From NCBI GenBank assembly GCA_036403095.1, contig DASWRQ010000216.1, forward strand, positions 22,812-86,811: a stretch of 64,000 nt of DNA, in the 5' to 3' direction. Every line of letters starts with the position of its first letter. Positions within the stretch are counted from its first letter, which is position 1. This DNA comes from Kutzneria sp036403095 (lineage in GTDB: Bacteria; Actinomycetota; Actinomycetes; Mycobacteriales; Pseudonocardiaceae). The notes under the pieces were generated by a model. That model was not told where the DNA came from. It searched no databases and saw only the letters and a list, made by a program, of their open reading frames with translations. Shown one piece after another: positions 40,079-48,718 of this stretch. Made by a program: the position numbers and the translations under genes.

Positions 40079-40125
40079 CAGGTGACGCCGGGCAACACGG
40101 CGTCGGTGTCCACAAACTCATCCAT
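40078..40125 (-). CDS. 15-codon micro-ORF coupled to the SagB-like gene
   Basis: From ATG 40125 the frame encodes MDEFVDTDAVLPGVT and stops with a TGA overlapping the SagB-like ATG (TGATG). GATAAC lies nine bases upstream as a possible leaderless -10. It may be a coupling leader, a very small precursor peptide, or chance. The 108-base gap between the ABC and SagB-like genes has no other candidate. Confidence 0.3.
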   Translation of the reverse strand: MDEFVDTDAVLPGVT

Positions 40126-40186
40126 GACCGTCAGGTTATCGTCGTCTAACCGGGGGCGTCCCAACCGGGACCGCCCGCGACCTGGA

Positions 40187-41917
40187 TCAACTGCCCGTTC
40201 GACCGTAGGCGCGGGCCTGGATCCGGTACAGCCGCGCGTATCGGCCGTCGGCGGCCATCAGTTCGGCGTGCGAGCCGCGTTCGACCAGCCGGCTGCCGTC
40301 GAGCACGAGGATCAGGTCGGCCATCCGCACTGTCGCGAGCCGATGCGAGACCAGCACCGTCACCCCGCTGCCGCCGGCGTCGCCGTAGCGCTCGAACAGC
40401 GCGTCCTCGGTGGCGGCGTCGAGCGCCGAGGTGGGCTCGTCCAGCACCAGCAGCAGCGGATCGGGGCGCATGAAGCCGCGGGCCAGCGCCACCTTCTGCC
40501 ACTGGCCGTGCGAGAGATCGACGCCCTTGTCCCAGGTCACGCCCAGCTGCCGGCCGAGGTCCGGCACCGCGTCGCCGGCGCCGGCCCGGTTGACGGCGGT
40601 GCGAAGTGCGACAGGATCGTCGATGCGCGGCAGATCTCCGATGCCGATCGACTCGCCCGCGCTGTACTCGAACGGGAAGAAGTCCTGAAACGCGCCGGAC
40701 ACCCGGTCCCGCCACCGCGCCGGATCGATCGCCGCCAGGTCGACGCCGTCGACCAGGATGCGGCCGGCGGTCGGTTCGTAGAGCCGGCACAGCAGCTTGA
40801 CCAGCGTCGACTTGCCGGCGCCGTTCTCGCCGACGACGGCGATGGTCGTGCCGGCCGCGAGGGTGACGGTGACGTCGTCGAGCACCGAGCGCTCGGTGCC
40901 GGGGTAGCGGAACGTGACGTTCTCCAGGTGGATGCCCTGGGCGAGGCGTTGCGGCGGCTGGAGGTTCGCGTTTCGGGTCTGAGCCGCGGCGTAGTCCTCC
41001 AGCCAGGCCAGGCGGCGCGAGACGTCGAGCCAGATCGTGCGGAAGAAGTGCGTCTGCTGCACGGTGTTGGCGACGTACTGGGCGAGCCGGCCGCCGGCGG
41101 CCAGCACGAGCAGCAGCGTCGGCGGCTCGTGCACGGTCGAGGCGATGGCCGCCAGGAAGGCCAGGCCGAACAGGGCGTGCGCGGCGGACTGCCAGCAGGC
41201 CGTCCGCCAGCGGGCCCGGGCCAGCGGCCGGTGGCGTTTCCGCCACGCCTCGCGCCGCAGGCCGGCGATCTTGTCCTGGACGCCGAAGACGCGGATCTCC
41301 TTGGCCGGGCCGGGCGTCGTGCCCAGCTCGAACAGGTGCTTGGCCAGTCGGTCGTGCTGCGCGCCGGCCTCTTCGGCCCGCCGCTCGGCGTCGGCCCGCC
41401 AGGTCGACACCAGCACCGCCGGCACGGCGACGACGCCGAGCAGCCCGAACCACGGGTTCGCGGACATCAGCAGGCCCAGGGTGATCGCCAGGCGGGCCAG
41501 CGCGCCCAGGGCCGCGAAGAGTTCCTGGTACAGCTCGCTCAGCGCGGCGGCGTGCTCGCGCAGGACCGAGATCCGATCCATGATGTCGGGGCGTTCGTGG
41601 TGCTCCATCGTGATGACGGACGACTGGAGGCGGGCGACGTGCTCCTCCATGACGATCGCCGCACGGTCGGCGAAGCGCCGGTTGGCCCTGGTGCTGACCG
41701 TGGCCAGCAGCCAACTTCCGATGGCCAGCACGGCCAGTAGCGCCGCCGACATCGCGATGTTCGTGGCGAGGAGGGAGAAAGCCAGCGCCAGCAAGGCATC
41801 GGGCACGGCGGCGGCGACCGTGGTGGCGAAGGCCACCGCGATCAGGGACGGGCTGGCGCGGTAGCCCAGCTTGAGCGAGCGGATCAGGGAGGGCAGCCAG
41901 CCGGGAAGCTCAGTCAT
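40187..41917 (-). CDS. ABC exporter half-transporter (membrane plus ATPase domains), gene 2
   Basis: A 576-residue protein. The transmembrane domain (about 15-305, six helices) is fused to an ATPase domain with Walker A GENGAGKSTLV, signature LSHGQ and Walker B LLLVLDEPTSALD. All key residues are intact. The start overlaps the end of the upstream exporter gene by eight bases, so the two probably form a heterodimer. The context with SagB-like and thioester-reductase-like enzymes suggests export of a modified peptide or small product. No peptidase C39 domain is present. Confidence 0.9.
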   Translation of the reverse strand: MTELPGWLPSLIRSLKLGYRASPSLIAVAFATTVAAAVPDALLALAFSLLATNIAMSAALLAVLAIGSWLLATVSTRANRRFADRAAIVMEEHVARLQSSVITMEHHERPDIMDRISVLREHAAALSELYQELFAALGALARLAITLGLLMSANPWFGLLGVVAVPAVLVSTWRADAERRAEEAGAQHDRLAKHLFELGTTPGPAKEIRVFGVQDKIAGLRREAWRKRHRPLARARWRTACWQSAAHALFGLAFLAAIASTVHEPPTLLLVLAAGGRLAQYVANTVQQTHFFRTIWLDVSRRLAWLEDYAAAQTRNANLQPPQRLAQGIHLENVTFRYPGTERSVLDDVTVTLAAGTTIAVVGENGAGKSTLVKLLCRLYEPTAGRILVDGVDLAAIDPARWRDRVSGAFQDFFPFEYSAGESIGIGDLPRIDDPVALRTAVNRAGAGDAVPDLGRQLGVTWDKGVDLSHGQWQKVALARGFMRPDPLLLVLDEPTSALDAATEDALFERYGDAGGSGVTVLVSHRLATVRMADLILVLDGSRLVERGSHAELMAADGRYARLYRIQARAYGRTGS

Positions 41918-43622
41918 GCTGGAACCTCGCCGCCTGGAGGTCGAACATCGTGCGGTACTTGCCGTTCGCGGCCACCAGCTCGTCGTGGCTGCCCAACTCC
42001 GCCACCTTTCCGTCGTCCAGCACGCAGATCCGGTCGGCTTGTCGCACGGTGCCGAAGCGGTGCGACACCAGGATGGTCGTGCAGCCCTTGGTGTGCTGGA
42101 GAAACCGGGTGAACGCCTCGGTCTCGCCCTTGATGTCCAGCTGGGCGGTCGGCTCGTCCAGCACGACGATGCCGGCGCCCTGTTTCACCGCGGTCAGCGC
42201 GCGGGCCAGCGCGACCCGCTGCCACTGGCCGCCGGACAGGTCCGTGCCGCCGTCGTATCCCTTGGACAGCACGGTGTCCAGGTCGGCGAACTCGGCATCG
42301 GTGGCCGCCAGCGCGGCGCGGATGTCCTCTTCGGACGCTCCGGTAGGGGCGACGTTGTCCCTGAGCGGCAACTGATAGCGGATGAAGTCCTGGAACACGG
42401 CGGTGACGTTGGACCGCCAGCCGTCGAGGTCCAGGGTCTTCAGGTCGGCGCCGTCGGCCTCGACCGTGCCGCCGGTCGGGTCGTAGAGCCGGCAGATCAG
42501 CTTGACCAGCGTCGTCTTGCCGGCGCCGTTCAGGCCGACCACGGCCAGCGAGGTGCCGGCCGGGATGTCCAGGTCCAGGCCCTCCAGCACGGGTCGGTCG
42601 GCGTTCGGGTAGCTGAAGCGGACATTCCGAAAACGCATGGCCGTGCCGGTGGGCCTGCGTGCACCGAGCGGCAGGCCACCCACCTCGGCCATGCTCCGGT
42701 CCAGGCGTCTCGCCGACCGCACCGCCTCGATCGCCGGCGGCAGCGCCCAGTTCAGGCCGCCGAAGGCCAGCGCCGCCGTGCCGATCGCGGCCTGGGCGAA
42801 GGTCGCCTTCACGCCCAGCGCTGCGGTATCGGTCGCCAGTGTCCAGAAGACCAGGCCGTTGGCCGCGGCCAGCAGGGCCAGCGTCCAGCCGAGCCCGCGC
42901 TGCCGCAGTTTCGTGGCCTGCCAGCGCAGGTCGACCAGTTTCCGTCTGTTGTGGACGAATTGGCGGACCGTCCAGTCGCTCAGGCCGAACAGCCGGATCT
43001 CCTTGCCCGCCGGTGGATCCACCGCCAGCCGGTACGTGTACTCCGCGCGCCGTTGGGCGTACTGCACGTCCGGCGCGTCCCGGCTCCACCTCGCCGCGTC
43101 GCGGAGCAGCCAGTGCGTGGCCAGCCAGGCCGTGCCCAGCAGCGCGCCGGCCCACCAGTGGTACGTCGCCAGCAGGATCGCCTGGCCGGCGCCGGCCAGC
43201 GCCTCCACCAGGCTGCCGGCGATCAGGCCCATCGACAGCGCCAGCGGCGGGCCCGAGATGCCCAGGTCGAAGTCCCGGGCCACGGCCAGCTCGCCGGTCA
43301 GGGCCGTCGACTCGAGGTGCGCGATGCCCGGCGGGCCGGTCGCCGCCGTGATCAGCCGGTCCTGGAGCCGGGACGACAGGTGGGCGCCGAGGTTCGTGCT
43401 GACCTGGCCGTGCAACGGAGCCAGGATCTGCATCAGCAGGAACACCGTGCCGAGGGCGATCAGCGGTCCGGTCGGGTCCGGCGCCCCGATCAGCGAGCCC
43501 ACCTCGTACGCGAAGGCCGCCGGCAGAATCGCCTGCGCCAACACCAGAATCCACCAGGCTGTGGCCAGCCCGCGATGGGCGCGCCACAGCGCCCCGACGA
43601 AGTCCCCCATGAGGCCCGGCAT
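41910..43622 (-). CDS. ABC exporter half-transporter (membrane plus ATPase domains), gene 1
   Basis: A 570-residue protein. The six-helix membrane domain (about 15-300) is fused to an ATPase domain with Walker A GLNGAGKTTLV, signature LSGGQ and Walker B IVVLDEPTAQLD, all canonical. It lacks a leader-peptidase domain. It lies 41 bases downstream of the SDR gene and overlaps the second exporter gene, consistent with one operon. Sequence differs well from its partner, as in heterodimeric exporters. ATG 43622 is used; ATG 43610 is an in-frame alternative. Confidence 0.9.
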   Translation of the reverse strand: MPGLMGDFVGALWRAHRGLATAWWILVLAQAILPAAFAYEVGSLIGAPDPTGPLIALGTVFLLMQILAPLHGQVSTNLGAHLSSRLQDRLITAATGPPGIAHLESTALTGELAVARDFDLGISGPPLALSMGLIAGSLVEALAGAGQAILLATYHWWAGALLGTAWLATHWLLRDAARWSRDAPDVQYAQRRAEYTYRLAVDPPAGKEIRLFGLSDWTVRQFVHNRRKLVDLRWQATKLRQRGLGWTLALLAAANGLVFWTLATDTAALGVKATFAQAAIGTAALAFGGLNWALPPAIEAVRSARRLDRSMAEVGGLPLGARRPTGTAMRFRNVRFSYPNADRPVLEGLDLDIPAGTSLAVVGLNGAGKTTLVKLICRLYDPTGGTVEADGADLKTLDLDGWRSNVTAVFQDFIRYQLPLRDNVAPTGASEEDIRAALAATDAEFADLDTVLSKGYDGGTDLSGGQWQRVALARALTAVKQGAGIVVLDEPTAQLDIKGETEAFTRFLQHTKGCTTILVSHRFGTVRQADRICVLDDGKVAELGSHDELVAANGKYRTMFDLQAARFQHD

Positions 43623-43663
43623 TAAACCGACTCAATACGCCAAGCGCAACCCAATTCGCGGCG

Positions 43664-44776
43664 TCAGCGGCTGAGCGACGGGACCGTGCGGGGGGAGGTG
43701 GCGTCCGTTTGGTACCAGAGCTGGAAGTCGCGCAGGACGGCCCGGTCGAGGCGCCAGGCGGAGACGGCGGGGGAGGGGACCGCGGCCAGCAGCCGGCTGC
43801 GGTCGAAGGTCTTGGCGCCGGTGAGGTACGAGCGGAAGAAGTCGATCTTGCGGTCGAACTCCCGGTCGGCCGCGGTGAAGGCGGCGTCGGAGTAGGTGTA
43901 GTGCGGGCGGGGCAGACCGGCCACGTCGAACATGAGGTCGAGGCCGTCGCCGAGGCGGATGCCGGTGGGATGGGTCAGGTGGAAGACGCCGGCCTGCCCG
44001 GAGCGGCTCAGCGACACCGCGTCGGTGACGACGAGGTCGACGGGAGCCAGGTCGACGGGAGTGGCGCGGTCGGCCCGAAGGCGCAGCGGGCGGGTGCGGA
44101 CCGCCGGATCGCCGAGCATGGCGAGCATGCGCTCCAGCTGCACGAGCTGGCGGTGGATGCCGTACATGCCGGAATGCCCGCCGACAACGGCATGGGTGAC
44201 GCTGTGCCCGATCACGATGCCGGGCCGCAGGATCCGCGTCACCAGGCCGTCGGCGGCCAGCACGACCCACTCGGCGGCGATCTTGCTTTCCTCGTACCGG
44301 TTGTTGTGCAGCGGCTCGGTGACGGCGCGCTCACGGACCGTCCCATAGCGACGGCCGGCGACGTAGGCCGTGCTGAAGTGGTTGAAGGACCGGCAACCCA
44401 GCTGCGACGCGAGCTCGACGGCGTGCCGGGTGCCGAGCACATTGGTGCGCTGCAAACCTTCCCAGTGCCGCTCTTCGTAGCGTTGGTCGGCGGCGCAGTG
44501 CCAGAACTCGGTGGCCCGCAACGCTGCCGGATCGACGCCGCAGAGCGGCAGATCGACGTCGCCGGCCACGGCGAGGCAGCGGTGTCGGATGTCGTCCGCG
44601 AACGACTCGCCGTGCCCGAAGGCGCGCGCGGCGTTGGTCAGGGCGGCGGTGAGCCGGGTCGACGGGTCGCCCCGGCCGGGGCGCACCAGGCAGGCCACAT
44701 CGGCGTCGGTGCGACGCAGCAACTCCAGCACGAGCGCCGAACCGACCAGGCCGGTTGCTCCGGTGACGACGTGCAC
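43664..44776 (-). CDS. Thioester-reductase-like extended SDR (NAD_binding_4 type)
   Basis: A 370-residue protein. GATGLVGSALVLELLRRTDADV (starting about residue 6) is the NADPH motif, with ACLVRP as the conserved follow-up. FWHCAADQRYEERHWEGL, NVLGTRHAVELA, HFSTAYVAG and the catalytic pair Y-EES-K are typical of the reductase domains that release NRPS thioesters as aldehydes or alcohols, and of fatty acyl reductases. No carrier protein is fused, so it would act in trans. GTG 44776 has AGAGGG upstream. It is the first gene of the exporter/SagB operon. Confidence 0.82.
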   Translation of the reverse strand: MHVVTGATGLVGSALVLELLRRTDADVACLVRPGRGDPSTRLTAALTNAARAFGHGESFADDIRHRCLAVAGDVDLPLCGVDPAALRATEFWHCAADQRYEERHWEGLQRTNVLGTRHAVELASQLGCRSFNHFSTAYVAGRRYGTVRERAVTEPLHNNRYEESKIAAEWVVLAADGLVTRILRPGIVIGHSVTHAVVGGHSGMYGIHRQLVQLERMLAMLGDPAVRTRPLRLRADRATPVDLAPVDLVVTDAVSLSRSGQAGVFHLTHPTGIRLGDGLDLMFDVAGLPRPHYTYSDAAFTAADREFDRKIDFFRSYLTGAKTFDRSRLLAAVPSPAVSAWRLDRAVLRDFQLWYQTDATSPRTVPSLSR

Positions 44777-44815
44777 GACAAGGCCCTCTTCCCTACCCGC
44801 TGCGGTCCTTCGATG

Positions 44816-44866
44816 CTAGCCAGCGGACGGGGTCGATTCAGTGGACGTTCGGGCCGACTTGCCCAT
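44816..44866 (-). CDS. Ser/Thr-rich 16-codon micro-ORF upstream of the operon
   Basis: From ATG 44866 the frame encodes MGKSARTSTESTPSAG and stops at 44816, 39 bases before the SDR start and on the same strand. Seven of 16 residues are Ser or Thr, the residue types used for azol(in)e formation. GAGG lies about ten bases upstream. It could be a precursor peptide or chance; length is at the limit of what can be judged. Confidence 0.22.
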   Translation of the reverse strand: MGKSARTSTESTPSAG

Positions 44867-44935
44867 ACAAACGTGCCTCGCGCGGCCCGATCGTGTGCGC
44901 TGGGCCACAGCCGGCCCGGGCGTAGGCTGGTGGCC

Positions 44936-45238
44936 ATGGCAGTCGTGAAGATCAACGCGGTTGAGGCGCCCGAGGGCCAGGGCGAGGAGCTGGAGAAGCG
45001 GTTCGCGGCCCGCGCCGGCGCGGTCGACTCGGAGCCCGGCTTCCTGGGCTTCGAGCTGCTGCGTCCGGTGGCCGGCGAGACCCGCTACTTCGTCTACACC
45101 CGCTGGGAGTCCGACGCGGACTACCAGGCGTGGGCGGCCAAGGCGTTCGGCAATCATGGTGGCGGCCGGCCCGTGGGGACCGGCGCCAGCGTGCTGGAGT
45201 TCGAGGTCGTGATCAGCGCGGGGCCGAAGCCGGCCTGA
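44936..45238 (+). CDS. mhuD: MhuD-type haem-degrading monooxygenase
   Basis: A 100-residue ABM-fold protein closely resembling Mycobacterium tuberculosis MhuD, which cleaves haem to mycobilin and releases iron. MAVVKINAVE keeps N7, and R26 and W66 sit at the same positions. The proximal haem His is H74 (NHGGG), one residue earlier than MhuD H75 because of a one-residue gap. The ending TGASVLEFEVV also matches. ATG 44936 is chosen by homology. Its last 26 bases overlap the convergent hydroxylase gene. The preceding 160 bases are shared with the divergent SDR operon. Confidence 0.9.
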   Translation: MAVVKINAVEAPEGQGEELEKRFAARAGAVDSEPGFLGFELLRPVAGETRYFVYTRWESDADYQAWAAKAFGNHGGGRPVGTGASVLEFEVVISAGPKPA

Positions 45239-46952
45239 CGACCGAGGTGTACGCCCGCGTCAGCGCGGCCGCCGGGTCGTCCGGCAGCCGCGCGGCGCGC
45301 CAGGCGATGTAGCCGTCCGGCCGCACCAGCAGCGCGCCGTCCTCCTCGATCTCCCTGGCCCGCAGCCAATCCCCGTACGCGTCGCGCAGTCCCTCGACCC
45401 CGATCCTGGTCACGGTGACGGGCAACTCCGCGGCGGCGTCGGCCCAGGCCGCGCCGGAAATGCCGGTGAGCAGGGTGAACCGGCCGTGCCCGACGAGGTC
45501 CAGTGTGGACAGTCGGTGGCCGTCCGGGCCGACCAGCCACACGTGCGGCAGCCGCGCGCCGGGCCGGGTGGTGGCCTGGCAGTACAGCTCCCGGTCCTTG
45601 CGGAACACCTCTTCCGGCGAGCCGTCCGGGATGACCGCGGCCGACTCGTAGCGCTGGTTCATCTCCACGCCGTGCGCGTTGAACTCGAAGTTCTTCAGCT
45701 CGATGGCCTCGGCCATCCGGGCCCGCCGCGCCGCCCCGTCCGCGTCCGGCGCGTCCAATGCCTTCATCCCCAAGGTGATCGCCTCGTCGTCACCGCCGCC
45801 GGCGATGCCCAGCGTCTCGAAGATCGGCACGAACTGGTCGCGGCTGAGGTTGGCCCGGTCGACGATCTGGCGGCCCACCGGGGCACGCTCGGTGGTGTAG
45901 CTGTCCAGCAGCGCCGGATCCGCCTCGCCGCGCAGCACCATGGCCAGCTTCCAGGCCAGGTTGTACGAGTCCTGAATGGACGTGTTGGAGCCGAGGCCGT
46001 TCGACGGCGGGTGCCGGTGCACGGCGTCGCCGGCGCAGAACACCCGGCCGGACGAGTACTCGGTGGCATAGCTGTGGTTGACCGTCCACAGTGACGTCGA
46101 CTCGATGGCCACGTCGAGCTCGACGTCGCCGACCAGATCCCGCACGATCGCCGTGGCCGCCGCGTCGTCGACCTCCGGCGGCGCATGGTCGATGTCGTAA
46201 CCCCAGGTCAGCAGCCACTTGTGCCACGGCCGCACGCACCGCACCAGCCCCATGCCGATGCCGCCGGTCTCGGCGCCGGGCCGCATCACCCAGTACAGGA
46301 TGCTCGGCCGGTGCTGGACATAGCGGCTCAGGTCGGCCTCGAAGACGATGTTCATGCTGCCGGCCTTGCCGGTCCGGCCGGCGACCGGCAGGCCGATCTG
46401 CTCGGCGACCAGGCTGCGGCCGCCGTCGGCGCCGATCAGGTAGCGGGCCCGGATGGTCTGCCTCTCGCCGCGCACCCGGTCCAGCACGGTCGCCGTGACG
46501 CCATCGTCATCCTGGTGCAGGGAAAGGAATTCCGTGTCGAAGCGGAGCTTCGCACCGCGCTCGGCGGCCCGCGAGACCAGGATCGGCTCCAGGTAGGTCT
46601 GCGGCAGGTCGATCATGCCGCACGGGCTGGCCGCGCCGTACTCGGTCGCCGTCGAGTCGCCGGTGCCCCACGTGCGGATGCGCCCGATCTCCTCGCCGGC
46701 CAGCGACGTGCACAGCACCGTGTCGCCCATCAGGTGCTGCGGCGTGCCCTGCGCCTCGGCCTCGGCCTGGATGCCGAGATCGCGCAGGACCTCCATGGTG
46801 CGCTGGTTGGTGATGTGCGCCCGCGGCGTGTTGGCCACCCAGCCGTACTTTGTGATGAGCGTGGTCTTGACGCCGTAGGTGGCCAGCAGCAGCGCGGCCG
46901 ACCCGCCGGCGGGTCCGCTGCCGACGACCAGGACATCCGTGTCGTGGGTCAT
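45213..46952 (-). CDS. FAD-dependent aromatic hydroxylase (TfdB/PheA family)
   Basis: A 579-residue protein. GSGPAGGSAALLLATYG (about 11-27) is the dinucleotide-binding motif, RARYLIGADGGRS the DG motif, and CAGDAVHRHPPSNGLGSNTSIQD the intact GD motif. A thioredoxin-like tail (about 480-579) completes the 2,4-dichlorophenol-6-monooxygenase-type architecture. It should hydroxylate a phenolic or polyketide-like aromatic using NAD(P)H and O2. The AraC regulator just upstream on the same strand is the likely controller. It overlaps mhuD tail-to-tail by 26 bases. Confidence 0.92.
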   Translation of the reverse strand: MTHDTDVLVVGSGPAGGSAALLLATYGVKTTLITKYGWVANTPRAHITNQRTMEVLRDLGIQAEAEAQGTPQHLMGDTVLCTSLAGEEIGRIRTWGTGDSTATEYGAASPCGMIDLPQTYLEPILVSRAAERGAKLRFDTEFLSLHQDDDGVTATVLDRVRGERQTIRARYLIGADGGRSLVAEQIGLPVAGRTGKAGSMNIVFEADLSRYVQHRPSILYWVMRPGAETGGIGMGLVRCVRPWHKWLLTWGYDIDHAPPEVDDAAATAIVRDLVGDVELDVAIESTSLWTVNHSYATEYSSGRVFCAGDAVHRHPPSNGLGSNTSIQDSYNLAWKLAMVLRGEADPALLDSYTTERAPVGRQIVDRANLSRDQFVPIFETLGIAGGGDDEAITLGMKALDAPDADGAARRARMAEAIELKNFEFNAHGVEMNQRYESAAVIPDGSPEEVFRKDRELYCQATTRPGARLPHVWLVGPDGHRLSTLDLVGHGRFTLLTGISGAAWADAAAELPVTVTRIGVEGLRDAYGDWLRAREIEEDGALLVRPDGYIAWRAARLPDDPAAALTRAYTSVVRPASAPR

Positions 46953-46970
46953 CGGCCGAGTATGTCCGGG

Positions 46971-47843
46971 TCAACCCCGCTTGGCCTGCACGGAATGCGC
47001 GCCGGGCTGCACGTTTTGTGCACGTGCGCGCAGCGCTCCCGGAGTTGTGCCCAGCCGTGTCCGCATCACCCTGGTGAGGTGCTCCTGGTGGCTGAATCCA
47101 CATCGGACGGCGATGACGGCGATCGGCAGTGTGCTGGTGTGCAACATACGTTGGGCGTGCCGCAGCCGCAGGCCGACCAGGTATCGGTGGGGCGTGTCGC
47201 CGGTGCTGGCCTTGAACTGGCGGACGAACTGACTGATGCTCAGCGCCGCCGCGTCCGCCAGGTCGGACAGCGGCAGCGGCTCGGCGATCCGGGACTCGAT
47301 CAGGTCGCGAACGGCCGTGAGCTGGCGCTCGGTCAGGCCGACGGCCGGCGGTGGCTGGCGTCGGCGGGCCAGGTGGCTGGCCAGCAGCGTGGTCAGGTGG
47401 TCGACGTACGTGCGGGCCGACGGCTCCCAGTCGCGCAGCACCGCGTCGAGCGCCAGCATCAGTTGCTCGACCAGGGGGTCGACCGCGCCGACCTCCTCGG
47501 CCAGCTGCACCTGGCCGTCGAACGCGTCGTCGGTCAGGTAGACGTGCACGGTGTTCAGGCTGCCGCCCAGTTCCACGGTCAGATCGTGCCCGGCCGGGTG
47601 CACGAACAGGCCGCCGGCCGGCACCGTGCACGGGCGGCTGCGACCGCGGCTCACCTGTACCGGTCCGTCCAGGTGGAGGATGACCGTGCTCGTGCGGGCG
47701 GCGTCGAAGCTGGCGCGGTAGGCCCGCTCGGCCTGCGTGGACACGAAGACGCGGTCCCAGCCCAGTCCGGCGCTGGACCGCCTCGGCCGCACCCACGGCT
47801 GGCTCAGGATGCCGTTGGTGTCACGAAGGCCGAGTTCGCGCAC
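46971..47843 (-). CDS. AraC-family transcriptional regulator
   Basis: A 290-residue protein. The N-terminal part (about 1-160) is a cupin-like sensor domain with VPAGGLFVHPAGHDLTVE. The C-terminal AraC double HTH (about 180-285) has LSDLADAAALSISQFVRQFKASTGDTPHRYL and IAVIAVRCGFSHQEHLTRVM. GTG 47843. It lies 18 bases upstream of the hydroxylase gene on the same strand, so the two form a probable operon. An inverted repeat sits 23 bases upstream of its start. Confidence 0.9.
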   Translation of the reverse strand: MRELGLRDTNGILSQPWVRPRRSSAGLGWDRVFVSTQAERAYRASFDAARTSTVILHLDGPVQVSRGRSRPCTVPAGGLFVHPAGHDLTVELGGSLNTVHVYLTDDAFDGQVQLAEEVGAVDPLVEQLMLALDAVLRDWEPSARTYVDHLTTLLASHLARRRQPPPAVGLTERQLTAVRDLIESRIAEPLPLSDLADAAALSISQFVRQFKASTGDTPHRYLVGLRLRHAQRMLHTSTLPIAVIAVRCGFSHQEHLTRVMRTRLGTTPGALRARAQNVQPGAHSVQAKRG

Positions 47844-47865
47844 GGGTCGGAGTGTACGCCGGTGT

Positions 47866-47883
47866 TAGTTGAACTCACAACTA
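47866..47883. promoter_or_regulatory. Inverted repeat upstream of the AraC gene
   Basis: TAGTTG-aactca-CAACTA (47866-47883) is a perfect 6-bp inverted repeat in the gap between the divergent AraC and MBL genes; an operator for AraC autoregulation is plausible. Confidence 0.45.
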
Positions 47884-47962
47884 CCTGCGATGGCCGGAAT
47901 CGATCGGTGGTCAGCCGACAAGCCACTCCCGGTATGGGGACCGATCGGCCCAAGATCGGTTC

Positions 47963-48718
47963 ATGCCAACAACGGTGCAGTTCATCGGCGGTCCGACCGC
48001 CCTGCTCGACCTCGGCGGTGTGCGCTTCCTGACCGACCCGACCTTCGACCGGCCGGGCGACCATCCGATCGGCAACCGGGTCCAGGTCAAGCTCATCGGG
48101 CCGGCCCTCGGCCCCGACGAGCTCGGGCCGGTGGACGCCGTCCTGCTGTCCCACGACCAGCACCCGGACAACCTCGACGACCTCGGCCGGGAGTACCTCC
48201 AGCGGGCGCCGCTCGTGCTCGGCACCGCCGGCACGGCCGAACGGATCGGCGGCCCGGCGCGGGAACTGCCGCTGTGGCAGAGCGTCACGGTCGGCGACGT
48301 GCGGGTCACCGGCGTGCCGGCGCGGCACGGGCCGATGGGCAGCGAGTACCTGACCGGCGAGGTGCGCGGCTTCGTGCTCACCGGCCCCGATCGGCCGACC
48401 GTCTACGTCAGCGGGGACAACGCTTCGCTGGGGATCGTGCAGGAGGTCGCCGACAACTTCGGGCCGATCGATATCGCGGTGCTGTTCGGCGGCCGCGGCC
48501 GCAGCACGCTGATGGACGCGTACCTGACCATCGGCGCCGACCAGATGGCCCGGGCGGCGGATATCCTCGAGGCCAGGATCGTAGTGCCGGTCCACGTCGA
48601 CGGCTGGGGGCACTTCACCGAGGACCGGTCGGCGGTGCCGGCCGCGTTCGCCAAGCGCGGCCTGTCCGACCGACTGGTCATGCCCCCGCCCGGCGACGTG
48701 GTGATACTGGGCGAATGA
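47963..48718 (+). CDS. MBL-fold metallohydrolase (beta-lactamase_2 type)
   Basis: A 251-residue protein. LSHDQHPDNLDD (about 61-72) is the metal motif of the UlaG-like MBL subgroup, with Gln and Asn variants of HxHxDH. Other metal ligands are expected at VPARHGPMG (about 116), VSGDN and VPVHVDGWGH. Function is unknown; the subgroup includes lactonases and phosphodiesterases. It overlaps the GlxA-type regulator by ATGA, so the two act as a unit. No Shine-Dalgarno is visible before ATG 47963. Confidence 0.83.
   Translation: MPTTVQFIGGPTALLDLGGVRFLTDPTFDRPGDHPIGNRVQVKLIGPALGPDELGPVDAVLLSHDQHPDNLDDLGREYLQRAPLVLGTAGTAERIGGPARELPLWQSVTVGDVRVTGVPARHGPMGSEYLTGEVRGFVLTGPDRPTVYVSGDNASLGIVQEVADNFGPIDIAVLFGGRGRSTLMDAYLTIGADQMARAADILEARIVVPVHVDGWGHFTEDRSAVPAAFAKRGLSDRLVMPPPGDVVILGE

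Noticed and set aside
39302..41740. 812-codon plus-strand open frame across the SagB-like and ABC genes
   Set aside because: It crosses two clear genes on the other strand and their gap, and has only low-complexity Arg/Gln/Gly sequence.
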